From Prolixibacteraceae bacterium (GTDB lineage Bacteria; Bacteroidota; Bacteroidia; Bacteroidales; Prolixibacteraceae): a stretch of DNA of 64,000 nt. Of the stretch, positions 28,065 to 37,500 are shown piece by piece (the stretch's first letter is position 1; each line of letters begins with the position of its first letter). The position numbers were made by a program, and so were the translations under genes. Under the pieces are notes generated by a model. That model was not told the origin of the DNA. It was given only the letters and a program-made list of their open reading frames with translations, and did not search any database. The stretch lies in NCBI GenBank assembly GCA_023228025.1, contig JALOCD010000002.1:1-64000 (forward strand). The letters run 5' to 3'.

Positions 28065-28515
28065 TTTTGATAAGCCCCTCACATGCATCTTCCAACAAAT
28101 CAATCACCAACTCATAATCCTTTGTTTCACCATAATAAGGATCAGGAACGGTGCGGTTGGTGTGATTGGTACAGAAATCTGTCATTTTTCTGATTTTAGC
28201 CTTCGCTTTCGCATCAGGGGCCATCCTGGTAAGGTCGGCAATGTTTTGATCGTCCATCCCAATGATGAGATCGAACTCCTCAAAATCGCGCTTCGACCTG
28301 ACCGGCCTTGAAATGGAGGTTAGCTCGTAACCTCTTCTCAGTGCAATCTTCTTCATTTTTGGATAGGCGCCCTCCCCCTCGTGGTAGCCAATGATTCCGG
28401 CAGAATCACAACTGACCAATTTTTCCAAGCCATGTTCCAAAATCAGGTGGTTAAATATCCCCTCAGCAGCCGGTGAACGGCATATATTTCCAAGGCAAAC
28501 AAACAAAATCTTCAT
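28024..28515 (-). CDS. Low-molecular-weight protein-tyrosine phosphatase
   Basis: A 163-residue cytoplasmic phosphatase. The P-loop is near the N-terminus: FVCLGNICRSP with Cys7 and Arg13, and the general-acid loop is TVPDPYYG. Substrates are likely tyrosine kinases or sugar-phosphate intermediates of polysaccharide export, as in other bacteria. An upstream in-frame ATG (28587) would add 24 hydrophobic residues before the P-loop strand, so 28515 is preferred. The last eleven or so residues (TNYKNYELRIG) are encoded by the AATTACGA repeat, so the native C-terminus has been rewritten by the repeat. Confidence 0.9.
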   Translation of the reverse strand: MKILFVCLGNICRSPAAEGIFNHLILEHGLEKLVSCDSAGIIGYHEGEGAYPKMKKIALRRGYELTSISRPVRSKRDFEEFDLIIGMDDQNIADLTRMAPDAKAKAKIRKMTDFCTNHTNRTVPDPYYGETKDYELVIDLLEDACEGLIKTITNYKNYELRIG

Positions 28516-28602
28516 AAGGATTGTTAAAAAAATGGAACAAAGAAAGGAATAAAATTTCTTTTGCGTCTCAATTTGTACCTTCACCAAAAAATTCCTGATA
28601 CC

Positions 28603-28971
28603 ATGAGCTTAATCGGAAACGTGATCTGGATTATATTTGGCGGACTGGTCGCCTTCCTGGGTTACCTGTGGGGTGGACTGGTGCTCTGCTGCACCATTGT
28701 TGGCATTCCATGGGGTCTGCAAGCCATAAAAATTGGCATTGCCACACTGGCCCCATTCGGCAAAAGTGTGCGACCGAACGGTGGTTCCATCCCTGGACTC
28801 TCCTGTTTACTGAACCTGATCTGGCTAATTTTTGCCGGATTGTGGATTGCGATTACGCATCTGGTATTTGGTGTTTTGCTTTGCATTACAATCATTGGGA
28901 TACCGTTCGGATTGCAGCATTTTAAACTGATGCGGTTGAGCCTTGCACCGTTTGGATATGATTTGATGTAG
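28603..28971 (+). CDS. YccF-domain inner-membrane protein
   Basis: A 122-residue membrane protein with two copies of the YccF/DUF307 unit: NVIWIIFGGLVAFLGYLWGG with CTIVGIPWGLQAIKI, then CLLNLIWLIFAGLWIAITH with CITIIGIPFGLQHFKL. Each copy ends in a polar LAPFG segment (TLAPFGKS, SLAPFGYD). The pattern predicts four membrane segments. Function is unknown. The ATG at 28603 starts exactly where the family starts; an upstream alternative adds a charged tail not seen in relatives. Confidence 0.85.
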   Translation: MSLIGNVIWIIFGGLVAFLGYLWGGLVLCCTIVGIPWGLQAIKIGIATLAPFGKSVRPNGGSIPGLSCLLNLIWLIFAGLWIAITHLVFGVLLCITIIGIPFGLQHFKLMRLSLAPFGYDLM

Positions 28972-28984
28972 TTGATGGATATAT

Positions 28985-29200
28985 AATTGAAATAGTTAGA
29001 AATAAATTGAAATAAAGTTGAAATAGATTGAAATAGTTGGAAATAATTGGAAATTGATTGATGGGGAATTGAAATAGTGGTTGGGAGATGATTGCATATT
29101 ATGCCAAGTACATGTAATTGAGTTATTCTTACAATCTATTACAATTTATTTCAACTTTATTTCCATTTATATCTTAAACTCCAACTATTTCATACAAAGA
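28985..29200. repeat. ATTGAAATAG-type tandem/inverted repeat
   Basis: Degenerate units of the form TTGAAATAG/AAATAAATTG occupy 28985-29085. Reverse-complement units (CAATCTATTACAATTTATTTC) occupy about 29130-29200. The two halves can pair over long stretches. The repeat fills the gap between yccF and cinA. Confidence 0.75.
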
Positions 29201-29210
29201 TAAATACAAT

Positions 29211-30452
29211 ATGAATTTAGATATTATCACCATTGGCGACGAAATCCTGATTGGTCAGATCGTTGATACCAATTCGGCCTGGATGGCACAGAAACTAAAC
29301 GACGAAGGGATCAACGTCAGGCAGATCATAAGCATATCAGATGATGCTGTTCATATTACCGACACATTTGTACAATGCGCAAAGCAGGTAAATCTGGTTC
29401 TTGTTACAGGAGGATTAGGCCCAACCAAAGACGATAAAACCAAAGAAACCATTTGTAATTTTTTTGATACCAGACTGATTTCTAACCAGGCAGTCTTGCA
29501 AAACATAGAGGATTTGCTCAGCAAAAGGGGCATAGCCCTCAACCGCTTGAACCGCGACCAGTCCCTTGTTCCGGAGAGCAGTCATGTATTTCAGAATAAG
29601 TTGGGAACTGCTCCCGGACTGCTGCTCAAAAAAGATGGATGCTCCTTTATTTTCATGCCGGGAGTGCCCTACGAGATGAAATACCTCATGGAGTTTGAGG
29701 TCCTGCCCTATTTGAGGGACAATTTTCAAACTACCACCATCCTTCACCGGAACGTCCTGACGCAAGGCCTGCCTGAATCGATGCTGGCAGAAAAAATCGC
29801 CCAATGGGAAGATGCTTTGCCAAGCTACATCAAACTGGCATATCTGCCCAGTCCGCAAGGTGTACGATTGCGCCTGTCGGCCAGAGGGCATGAGCAGCAA
29901 CTCATGGAAGCCGAAGTCGCATCACAAATTACAGGGTTGCGAAAACTGATAGCTCCCAATATTTATGGCTACGACGACGAATCTCCGGCCGAAAGTATCG
30001 GAAAAATCCTGATCGAAAAAGGTTGGACAGTCTCAACAGCAGAAAGCTGTACCGGAGGCGCCATTGCCAGACTTTTCACTGAAAACCCAGGTAGTTCCAA
30101 CTATTTCAAAGGTTCAGTCGTAGCCTATTCCAATGAAGTGAAAAGAGAAATTTTGGGAGTCGAAGATGAGCTAATCATAAACCATGGCGCGGTCAGCCAG
30201 GAAGTCGTTGAATCAATGGCCCTCAATGGATGCAGGGTGATGAAGACCGATTTTGCCGTTGCAACATCAGGGATTGCCGGGCCGGGCGGCGGTACCGAAG
30301 AGAAGCCTGTGGGTACCGTTTGGATTGCTGTTGCCTTCAGGGACCAGGTCGTTTCACAACTTTTCCATTTCGGTAACGACCGCGAACGAAATATCGCCCG
30401 AACCAGCCAGAATTCACTGTTTATGCTCAGAAAATTATTAATTACCTTGTAA
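29211..30452 (+). CDS. cinA: CinA family protein (molybdopterin-binding domain plus nicotinamide-nucleotide amidase)
   Basis: A 413-residue two-domain protein. The N-terminal MoCF-like domain has DIITIGDEILIGQIVDTN and VLVTGGLGPTKDD, and carries ADP-ribose pyrophosphatase activity in studied homologues. The C-terminal CinA domain has STAESCTGGAIARLFT and TSGIAGPGGGTEEKPVGT and deamidates nicotinamide mononucleotide, recycling pyridine nucleotides. The length is standard for the full family. It stands as a single gene between two repeat tracts. Confidence 0.95.
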   Translation: MNLDIITIGDEILIGQIVDTNSAWMAQKLNDEGINVRQIISISDDAVHITDTFVQCAKQVNLVLVTGGLGPTKDDKTKETICNFFDTRLISNQAVLQNIEDLLSKRGIALNRLNRDQSLVPESSHVFQNKLGTAPGLLLKKDGCSFIFMPGVPYEMKYLMEFEVLPYLRDNFQTTTILHRNVLTQGLPESMLAEKIAQWEDALPSYIKLAYLPSPQGVRLRLSARGHEQQLMEAEVASQITGLRKLIAPNIYGYDDESPAESIGKILIEKGWTVSTAESCTGGAIARLFTENPGSSNYFKGSVVAYSNEVKREILGVEDELIINHGAVSQEVVESMALNGCRVMKTDFAVATSGIAGPGGGTEEKPVGTVWIAVAFRDQVVSQLFHFGNDRERNIARTSQNSLFMLRKLLITL

Positions 30453-30474
30453 ATTCAAATTTACTTCGTGAAAC

Positions 30475-30556
30475 TTTGTGCCTTCCTTTGAGACCTTTGT
30501 GTTTAGATTTTTTTCAACACAAAGGTCTCTAAGGGTAACACAAAGGACACAAAAAA
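30475..30556. repeat. ACACAAAG-type repeat with a perfect 14-bp hairpin
   Basis: GAGACCTTTGTGTT at 30490-30503 is followed after 12 bases by its exact reverse complement at 30516-30529. Further CTTTGTG and ACACAAAGG units lie on either side. It belongs to the same family as the repeat at 118-192 and may end cinA transcripts. Confidence 0.8.
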
Positions 30557-30603
30557 TATTTGGTTATATGTTTATTTTGGAAGTTGTTTAACAAAAAAAT
30601 ATC

Positions 30604-33063
30604 ATGGGAAAGAAGAAAGTTTTTTTAATATCTGGTGTAGCTTTGGCTGCTATTATTTTGGCCATCGTTTTAATTCCTATCCTCTTCAAAGGCAAAATCG
30701 TCGCCAAAGTGAAGGAGATGGCCAACCTGTCGCTGTTGGCCAAACTGGATTTCAAAGATGCAGATGTCTCCCTTTTCAGGAGTTTTCCCCAATTGGATGT
30801 TCGCCTAAATAATCTAACAATCAATGGAATCAACGAATTCGAAGGCAAACAACTGATTCAGATAGAGACCCTCTCAACCTCCGTTGCTCTCTCATCTTTG
30901 TGGAAAAGCGATGGAATTACTGTCTCTGAAATAGTCCTGACGAACCCTCAATTCAATTTTCTGGTCTCCCCTGCCGGGAAAGCCAATTGGGATATCACCA
31001 AGCCCTCCATGACCAAGACTTCCAATGAAACAAAATCCCCAATGAAAATCGAACTGACCAAAATTCAGTTAATCAATACACTGCTCACCTACCGGGATGA
31101 GCAGGCCAAAATGTCGACCGGTTTTAAAAACGGGAATTTCAAATTGTCAGGCTTTTTGAAAGGCAGCGACACCAAACTAAACTTCAAAGGGGAGACCGAC
31201 AGCATCGCGTTTGAATATGGAGGCAAAAAACTGGTCAGCGGAATGAAAGTGAATGGAGAAGGAGCACTCCAGGCCAATTTCGATCAGATGAACTTTCGCT
31301 TTCTCGACAACAAATTCAATATCAATAAGCTCCCGGTACAACTGCAGGGAATCTTTGTGATGGGCGACAAGGAGGATCAGTACGACCTTGCCTTTCAATC
31401 AACCGGTTCAACCTTGGACGAACTGATTGGATTCCTGCCGCAAGCACAGCAGATAAAGTTAAAAGCATACGAAAAAGGGGGAAATCTTTCCTTTAGTGGA
31501 GTGATAAAAGGCACCTATTCGGATGCTACGTTTCCAGCCCTATCGGCTGACCTCAAACTGACCGACGGCAGGTTGAAATATCCTTCAAAGCCCAATGAGA
31601 TCAGTAAAATCCAAATGGTGGCCAGTCTCAGTAAGCCTCAGGGAATTCTCGATTCAATGAAAATTTCCGTCAGCAAATTTGAGGCGCTTGTTGCCGGACA
31701 TCCCATCATTGCCAATCTTTCGGTCAAAACGCCGGTCAGCAATCCTTTCCTGACAGGCGATTTGGTTGGGGAGGTTGATTTTGCGACACTGCGGCAAACC
31801 ATTCCGATCGATTCAATGGAAATTGGGGGAAGTGCACAGGCCAACATCCATTTCAACGGGCCCTACTCCGCCATCGACAAAGGTGATTATGCCAAATTCC
31901 AAACCAATGGGGCGATTACACTGAACGATTTCTTCTACAGGTCACCTGCATTCCCTGAAAGGGTTGGAATACAATCCGGAAAATTCGCCTTCGATTCAAA
32001 ACAGGTTTCAATTACCTCTATGAAAGGTAAATTTGGCCAAAGCGACTTCACGGTAGATGGTTCTTTTGCAGATTATTGGGCATATCTGCTGAAAGATGGC
32101 ACTATCTTGGGCAACATCAGTCTCAAATCTGATCTTCTTGATGTAACCCAGCTGATGAATAGCGGTACCCAAAACAAAGATACGACCCATCTCGGCGACC
32201 CATACGTCATCCCTGCCCGGATTGACCTGACCCTTCAGGCCAATGTCGACCGCATGCGCTACAACAAGATGGAGATCAGGGGAACAACCGGAAAGCTGAT
32301 GGTCAAGGATCAAAAACTTAATCTCGACCAACTCTCCATGAACCTGTTAAAAGGCAGAATGGTACTGTCGGGAGTTTACGCGGCCCAGGAAAAGAGTCCT
32401 GCAGATTTTAACTTCAAAATAGATATAAAAGATTTTGACCTTCCAACTGCCTACCAATCCATGGGCATTGTCAGGCATATTATGCCCATTGCCGGAAACA
32501 GCAAGGGTACTTTCCTATCGGGATTGTCGCTGACCGGAAAATTGGGAAAAGATTATGCACCCTACTTCGAGACACTCAACGGAAATGGACAAATATCGCT
32601 AAAAAATCTGGAGCTGGTTGGCAACAACATGTTTGCCGAGATCGGCAAATACTTCCGCAAAGACCTGTTTACCAATGTGAAGGTCAATGATTTTGCCAGT
32701 AACATCGTACTGACCAACGGAGCCTTATCCATATCACCTTTTACAACGAAAGTTGCCAATCAGGAGGTGACTGTCTCCGGTAGCCAAACGCTGGCGCTGG
32801 ATTTGAATTACCAGTTCAATTTCAAAGTCAACAAAAATGATCTGGCCGCCGATGTGACCAACCTCATTGGCCTGGTACCCGGAGCAGAAAATATTGACAA
32901 ATACCCGATCAGAATCAATGTAGTAGGCAACCTCAGGAAACCGGATGTCAAAGTTGATTTATCAGAAGCAAAAGATCTGGTAGCCAAAGAGTTTTCGAAG
33001 AAAGCGAAGTCAACATTGCAGGATGCCGTGAAGAAATTTGGATTGGAGGGGCTGTTTAAATAA
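30604..33063 (+). CDS. AsmA-family protein
   Basis: An 819-residue protein with one N-terminal membrane segment (VFLISGVALAAIILAIVLIPILF) and a long periplasmic part made of repeated beta strands. It has AsmA features: FPQLDVRLNNLTINGIN near the start, repeated LxGxxxG strand motifs, and the C-terminal NGALSISPFTTKVANQEVTVSGSQTL plus DLNYQFNFKV. AsmA-like proteins are proposed to bridge inner and outer membranes for lipid transfer or to assist outer-membrane assembly. The gene stands alone. Confidence 0.85.
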   Translation: MGKKKVFLISGVALAAIILAIVLIPILFKGKIVAKVKEMANLSLLAKLDFKDADVSLFRSFPQLDVRLNNLTINGINEFEGKQLIQIETLSTSVALSSLWKSDGITVSEIVLTNPQFNFLVSPAGKANWDITKPSMTKTSNETKSPMKIELTKIQLINTLLTYRDEQAKMSTGFKNGNFKLSGFLKGSDTKLNFKGETDSIAFEYGGKKLVSGMKVNGEGALQANFDQMNFRFLDNKFNINKLPVQLQGIFVMGDKEDQYDLAFQSTGSTLDELIGFLPQAQQIKLKAYEKGGNLSFSGVIKGTYSDATFPALSADLKLTDGRLKYPSKPNEISKIQMVASLSKPQGILDSMKISVSKFEALVAGHPIIANLSVKTPVSNPFLTGDLVGEVDFATLRQTIPIDSMEIGGSAQANIHFNGPYSAIDKGDYAKFQTNGAITLNDFFYRSPAFPERVGIQSGKFAFDSKQVSITSMKGKFGQSDFTVDGSFADYWAYLLKDGTILGNISLKSDLLDVTQLMNSGTQNKDTTHLGDPYVIPARIDLTLQANVDRMRYNKMEIRGTTGKLMVKDQKLNLDQLSMNLLKGRMVLSGVYAAQEKSPADFNFKIDIKDFDLPTAYQSMGIVRHIMPIAGNSKGTFLSGLSLTGKLGKDYAPYFETLNGNGQISLKNLELVGNNMFAEIGKYFRKDLFTNVKVNDFASNIVLTNGALSISPFTTKVANQEVTVSGSQTLALDLNYQFNFKVNKNDLAADVTNLIGLVPGAENIDKYPIRINVVGNLRKPDVKVDLSEAKDLVAKEFSKKAKSTLQDAVKKFGLEGLFK

Positions 33064-33239
33064 TAAGCGGCAATGTTTGACCCGGTTAATTCGGTTTTTA
33101 ACCGCATTTGGAGGAAAAATTTTACTTACTGGCGCAATTATTTTCTTTAATCACATGTACAATTAGTTCGTGCATTTACTATCTTTAATTCAATCTTAAA
33201 ACAGGCCGGGCTCAAATAATTTAATCAATAACAATTGTT
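33064..33239. other. Intergenic region before the damaged hicB
   Basis: This AT-rich gap is where a hicA toxin gene would normally lie next to hicB. No frame resembling HicA (about 60 residues with a conserved GSH) is visible, so the following hicB is an orphan. Confidence 0.4.
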
Positions 33240-33643
33240 ATGCACAAAGTCACAGTGGAAATTAATTATACCAGAAATAATTTTTGCGCCTATGCGCCCA
33301 TTTGCCAGGCTGTGTAAGTACCGGATCTTCATTGCCGGAAATGAAAAAGAATATCCGGGAAGCTATTGAGGGGCACATTGAAATCAGTCTGGAATACAAC
33401 GACCCGATACCTGAAATTTTTAAAGGGGAATACGAATTGGAATTCAGGTTAACAACTGAGGCACTGTTAATTGCCTATAGCGATATTTTTACCAAAGCCG
33501 CCCTTTCCTGTATCACCGGGATCAACCAGCGCCAACTCTGGCACTATGCCTCAGGGATGCGCAAACCCCGGCCTGCACAGCGCAAAAGAATTGAAGAGGG
33601 GTTGCATAAATTGGGAGTAGAGTTGCTGAAGATTGGGATTTAA
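33240..33643 (+). pseudogene. hicB-type antitoxin gene broken by a one-base frameshift
   Basis: From ATG 33240 the frame reads MHKVTVEINYTRNNFCAYAP, a normal HicB start, then hits a stop. One frame over, the sequence continues HLPGCVSTGSSLPEMKK through NDPIPEIFKGEY to a C-terminal XRE-like helix-turn-helix (TGINQRQLWHYASGMRKPRP). Adding one C in the CCC run at 33297-33299 restores a full HicB antitoxin of about 134 residues. No hicA lies beside it. The 3' end (33478-33664) is duplicated at 34332-34518. Confidence 0.75.
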
Positions 33644-33664
33644 GGGCATTTGTATGGGCACTGA
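33478..33664 (+). repeat. 187-bp direct repeat, copy 1 (hicB 3' end)
   Basis: It starts TAGCGATATTT and ends GGGCACTGA. It is about 95 percent identical (around ten mismatches by eye, no gaps) to copy 2 at 34332-34518. It encodes the helix-turn-helix end of hicB and 21 bases past its stop codon. Confidence 0.9.
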
Positions 33665-33691
33665 TAGCAAATCTGAACCTGCAGCGGACAT

Positions 33692-33991
33692 TTATTTCTT
33701 GTGCAGATTTTCTGGATTCTGCCTGTTATCCCAAATTGTGATTATATCAATTGTGGTTGCGGTTATTTCATAGAAGATATTGTAATCTCCTTCTATTAAG
33801 TTTTTTACATTTGAGATATCCGACTGAACTCCAAGGTCGTTCTGTTTTTCTAACAGCCTTATCGTACCTCGCAATTTAGTACTGAGTTTTTTACTATATG
33901 TTTTTGTACCATTTCGTTTGTAGTAATAATCGAGTATCTCTAGAAGATCAAGGCTTGCTCTGCGCGACCAATTTATTTTTCGCTTAGCCAT
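33692..33991 (-). CDS. ParE/RelE-superfamily toxin
   Basis: A 99-residue basic protein of the ParE/RelE fold. The N-terminal helix pair has INWSRRASLDLLEILDYYYKR, then LRGTIRLLEKQNDLGVQ, and the C-terminal strands are EGDYNIFYEITATTIDIITIWDNRQNP, ending in the usual basic tail. Relatives poison gyrase or cleave ribosome-bound mRNA; which target applies cannot be told. Its start overlaps the 3' end of the antitoxin gene by 19 bases, so the pair is translationally coupled. It sits between two copies of a hicB direct repeat. Confidence 0.85.
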   Translation of the reverse strand: MAKRKINWSRRASLDLLEILDYYYKRNGTKTYSKKLSTKLRGTIRLLEKQNDLGVQSDISNVKNLIEGDYNIFYEITATTIDIITIWDNRQNPENLHKK

Positions 33992-34209
33992 TTGTCAATC
34001 TCCATTTCAACCTGTTCATTACTCTTGCTTTCTCCTTTAGCTATTTGGTCTCTACCTTCCATAATCTTTACACGCTGTTCAGCAGTTGTCCGATAAATCG
34101 TCGTTTCTGTTTGATTTTTGATTATTGTCTTCATTGCAGAGAGGAAAGTTTTATCCTCGATAGCTGCAATTCTATGAATTAAGAAATTTTTCAATTCAAC
34201 GGTTGTCAT
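33973..34209 (-). CDS. Antitoxin partner of the ParE/RelE toxin
   Basis: A 78-residue acidic-to-mixed helical protein (MTTVELKNFLIHRIAAIEDKT, then TTAEQRVKIMEGRDQIAKGE and NEQVEMEIDKWLSEK). The layout fits antitoxins that precede RelE/ParE genes in Bacteroidota. It has an N-terminal dimerisation helix pair and a C-terminal toxin-wrapping segment with EMEIDKWL. A -7 promoter box lies about 18 bases upstream, so it is the first gene of the operon and should repress it together with the toxin. Confidence 0.75.
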   Translation of the reverse strand: MTTVELKNFLIHRIAAIEDKTFLSAMKTIIKNQTETTIYRTTAEQRVKIMEGRDQIAKGESKSNEQVEMEIDKWLSEK

Positions 34210-34226
34210 GATACTTTCATTTTATA

Positions 34227-34234
34227 CAAAAATA
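34227..34234 (-). promoter_or_regulatory. -7 promoter box of the toxin-antitoxin operon
   Basis: On the minus strand this reads TATTTTTG, an exact match to the Bacteroidota -7 consensus TAnnTTTG. It would give a leader of only about 10 bases before the antitoxin ATG at 34209. No clear -33 TTTG is seen at the usual distance. Confidence 0.45.
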
Positions 34235-34331
34235 CTACTGGTCTGCATTTTCTCAGCTTTTTTACAAATTTAATCTTTTAAATTAGAAAGTCAAATGAGA
34301 AGTACCGATTGATTTTTGACGGCAATCAGAT

Positions 34332-34497
34332 TAGCGATATTTCCACCAAAGCCGCCCTATCCCGTATCACCTGGATCAATCAGCGCCAACTCTGGCACTA
34401 TGCCTCAGGGATGCGCAAACCCCGGCCTGCACAGCGCAAAAGAATTGAAGAGGGGTTGCATAAATTGGGTGCAGAGTTGCTGAAGATCGGGATTTAA
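34332..34497 (+). pseudogene. Duplicated hicB 3' fragment
   Basis: It encodes only the helix-turn-helix end of HicB (ITWINQRQLWHYASGMRK to ELLKIGI and stop), almost identical to the copy ending at 33643. The upstream bases (from 34309) are not hicB-like. With the N-terminal domain missing, it is a fragment left by duplication or recombination. Confidence 0.75.
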
Positions 34498-34518
34498 GGG
34501 CATTTGTACGGGCACTGA
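34332..34518 (+). repeat. 187-bp direct repeat, copy 2 (hicB fragment)
   Basis: Gapless near-copy of 33478-33664. Both copies begin at TAGCGATATTT and end at GGGCACTGA, with unrelated sequence outside. Together they flank the minus-strand toxin-antitoxin genes. Confidence 0.9.
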
Positions 34519-34593
34519 ATGCCAATCAGTGCCTACGGCGGATAGCTTACGGTTTACATAAAATCATTCATATACGGAATGGTTCCGGCTAAA

Positions 34594-37500
34594 TCAGGGT
34601 TCAACCAATTGCTTGCTGACACCCGAAACCACAACTTTTTTCACATCCAGGGTACCGTAAACCATTTTTACGAATGGGTTTCCATTTTTTAACCCGACGT
34701 TTCCAAATCCGGTCTCGGAAGAAAGGAAACTTTTAAAATCCCCGATTTTAGAATCAATGTACAAAATGTGGTCGACCGCATCGTAGCGGACGCCGGTTAA
34801 TCCCTGTAATAGCCCGTAACTCGACATGGCGCGGGCGTACCAGTGACCGCATTCATATTCATCAAACGGATTGCGGATCTGTCCGTCGTACCTGTTGCGG
34901 CAGGTCCTTACAATTTCCAACCCTTTTTCAATCTCCCCTTTCAGCATCAGATGGCCTGCAACCTGGTATTCGATACCGGTCCATACTTCGTTGCTGTAAA
35001 CGAAAGGAAGCGAAAGTTGTCCTCCCTTGGGCCAGGTACAAAGCAACAGCCCGCCTTCATTGCCGCAGGCATAACTCGGACGCTGCGGATTGTCATGGTC
35101 CCTTAAATCTGATTTTAGGTTGTATTTTGCCGCTGAAACCAGATGGCTTTTCACCTTTTCGTTGTCAACAACTTCGGGCAATCCGCAGACAGAAGCCATC
35201 CACATGCCTAAAACGCCATCCGATAAACAACCTGTTCCGTATTGGTATTTTGGCCCTTCGTTCTTCAATATATCCTGCGCTTCTTTTGAATAATTGGTCT
35301 TAAACGATTGCGCTTTAACAGGATCGGGGGCTTTCAGCCCAGTCCATTTGATTTTTTGGATAAAGTATTCCCCGTCATAAAGATCGTTCTCCATGAATTT
35401 TTTGCCCGACGAAAGCAATGATTGATACAAATCACAAGACTCGTTCAAGGCTTTGCTCATCTCGATAAATGAGGTCAGCGCCCCGAGATAAAAACTGGTA
35501 CACATTCCTTCAGGTCCCCAGAATTCAATATCATAGGTATTGTGGTGGGGTTCTTCCAGGTACCCCTGATGTTTAGGGTCCCATGTTTCGATGCAATAAT
35601 CGAGGCTCTTTTTCACAAAGGGATAGAGCCCTTTCATCCATTCGGTATTGCCGCTGATGCGCCATTCGCGATAGATTTTCATGATGCCGCCCAGCTGACC
35701 GTCTGAGGCTGCATGAAAATTGTGGACGGCCTCCGAAATGGGGAGGTTGGTCCTGAATATCTGATGGCCTACACTGTCCTGGCTCATTTGGAATTCTGTT
35801 TCACGAAGGGTGCGTTCCAGTGCTGGAAACAGGTGAGGGATGGCTTGTGCATAGTTCCAAACGTGGGTACAACTGCCCGAACAACATCCTGAGTTATCGC
35901 TACAACCTTCCCAGCCCCAGAGATTTCCGTCAGTCTGGCGCAAAACGGTGGAAGACTTCAAAATCGTTAGATTGGCGGCAACCGCTTCGAGTACTTCGGG
36001 CGGAAGTGTCGAGGCAAAAAAGGCGTCCCGGAAAAGTTCGCTGTTTTTCTTCAACTCCTGGTAGTGAAGTGTCCAATATTTGACCACTTCCTCCAAATTT
36101 TGAAACCGTTTGGCGTACCAGGGTTTATAATAAGGGTCTATCTCACACTTCCCGCCTGGACAGCACTCTTTTTCTTCCGCCGGTTTGATTACTTTCCATT
36201 TGCCAAAATTATCTTCTTCAAAATCCTCAATGATTTGAGCGGAAGGCGAAAGGTTGTCGAGGTTCTCTGCCGTATCATCGGTCAGCACAAACTGGTCGGC
36301 CAGGATGTGCCCCCAGGGGCCCGTGCTGATGTCTACAATCTGAATGACAGCTTTCTTGCCTACATATTTTTTCAAGTCCCAGCTTTTTGTTTGCAAGCTT
36401 TCTGTTTGGTTCCCAGTTGTAGTTTCCACCTGTTTCCCATTGATCCGTAGCTTTACCGCGGTTTTTTCAACGTCATTACCGCCTCCCACCAAAAATTTCA
36501 GGTAACGCTTTGTTAGCAATATTGGGGAAGATTCCAAGATGCCCGTCTGACTGTCGCCCGCCGGATCGAAACTGTTCACATAGTGTTTCCCTATAAACCC
36601 CGAGACGGGCTGCTGGTTCGGAGCCTTCCCTGAAGAAGGTTTTCCCCTGAAAGCATTTCCTCCATTGGCAGGAGTGCCCACTGTCAGTTTCGTTTCGGGC
36701 AGGTACCAGCAAAAATAAACGGCTATGGTTTTCTCCTCGCCTGGCTGCAAAACAACGGGTACATACACAGAAGCGCCGGGGGCAGGCCCTTCTACCGGAG
36801 GGTTATCAACAATCATTCCGTTCTTAATCTTTTTCCACAGTATCGTAAGCGGGTCGAACCAGCCTCCCCTGAACCAGCAGTAATCGACCACCGCATTGTT
36901 GTCGTCCACAAAAATGGAAAGTCCTGTTTTCAACGCAGGCAACGCGGTCTTGTTGGCAGCAGTCATGGTAAACCCGTTCCGCGCCTTGAGAATCTGACCA
37001 TTGGTATCAATCAGATTTTTTGAATTGTACGAAAAAACAGCATCAACAACATTGGGCGAACTATTCTTAAAATGGTATTCGAGTGCGCCTACCGGGAGGC
37101 TCGAATTGTCTTCGTCGGTCGGGATAAAGGGGCTCCATCCCGTCACTTCAACTTCAAGGGGAATATCTTTATCCTCCAGCTTCAGTGTGGCAAACGGGAA
37201 GCGCGGTAAGAACCGGCCGCTTGCAAATCGCGGTAGCCCATAATTTTTGCCAGGGCTGCCGTTGCCGGTACCGCCTTCCCCAAACAATTTCCAGGTCGGG
37301 ACTTGCGTTTCCAATACTTTGGCGCCGTTCCTGTCCCCTTTTACACTAATGGCTGCAAAAGAAAACGGCTCGTTGTAAATCTCCGGCCGGTTGTTGATAG
37401 ACAGATGTGAAATGGCGCCTGTCCCTTCCATACAAAACATTCCTGCACCAATACCTCCTACGGGGAAAGCTACCCTATCAAGATTCTTACCTGAATAGCC

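Noticed and set aside
33284..33643. An intact HicB gene from the TTG at 33284
   Set aside because: The TTG start is inside the family domain; the true N-terminus lies one frame away from ATG 33240, so the gene is frameshifted.
33692..34209. The toxin-antitoxin pair as a transposon between direct repeats
   Set aside because: The 187-bp repeats are hicB sequence, not terminal repeats, and there is no transposase or short target duplication.
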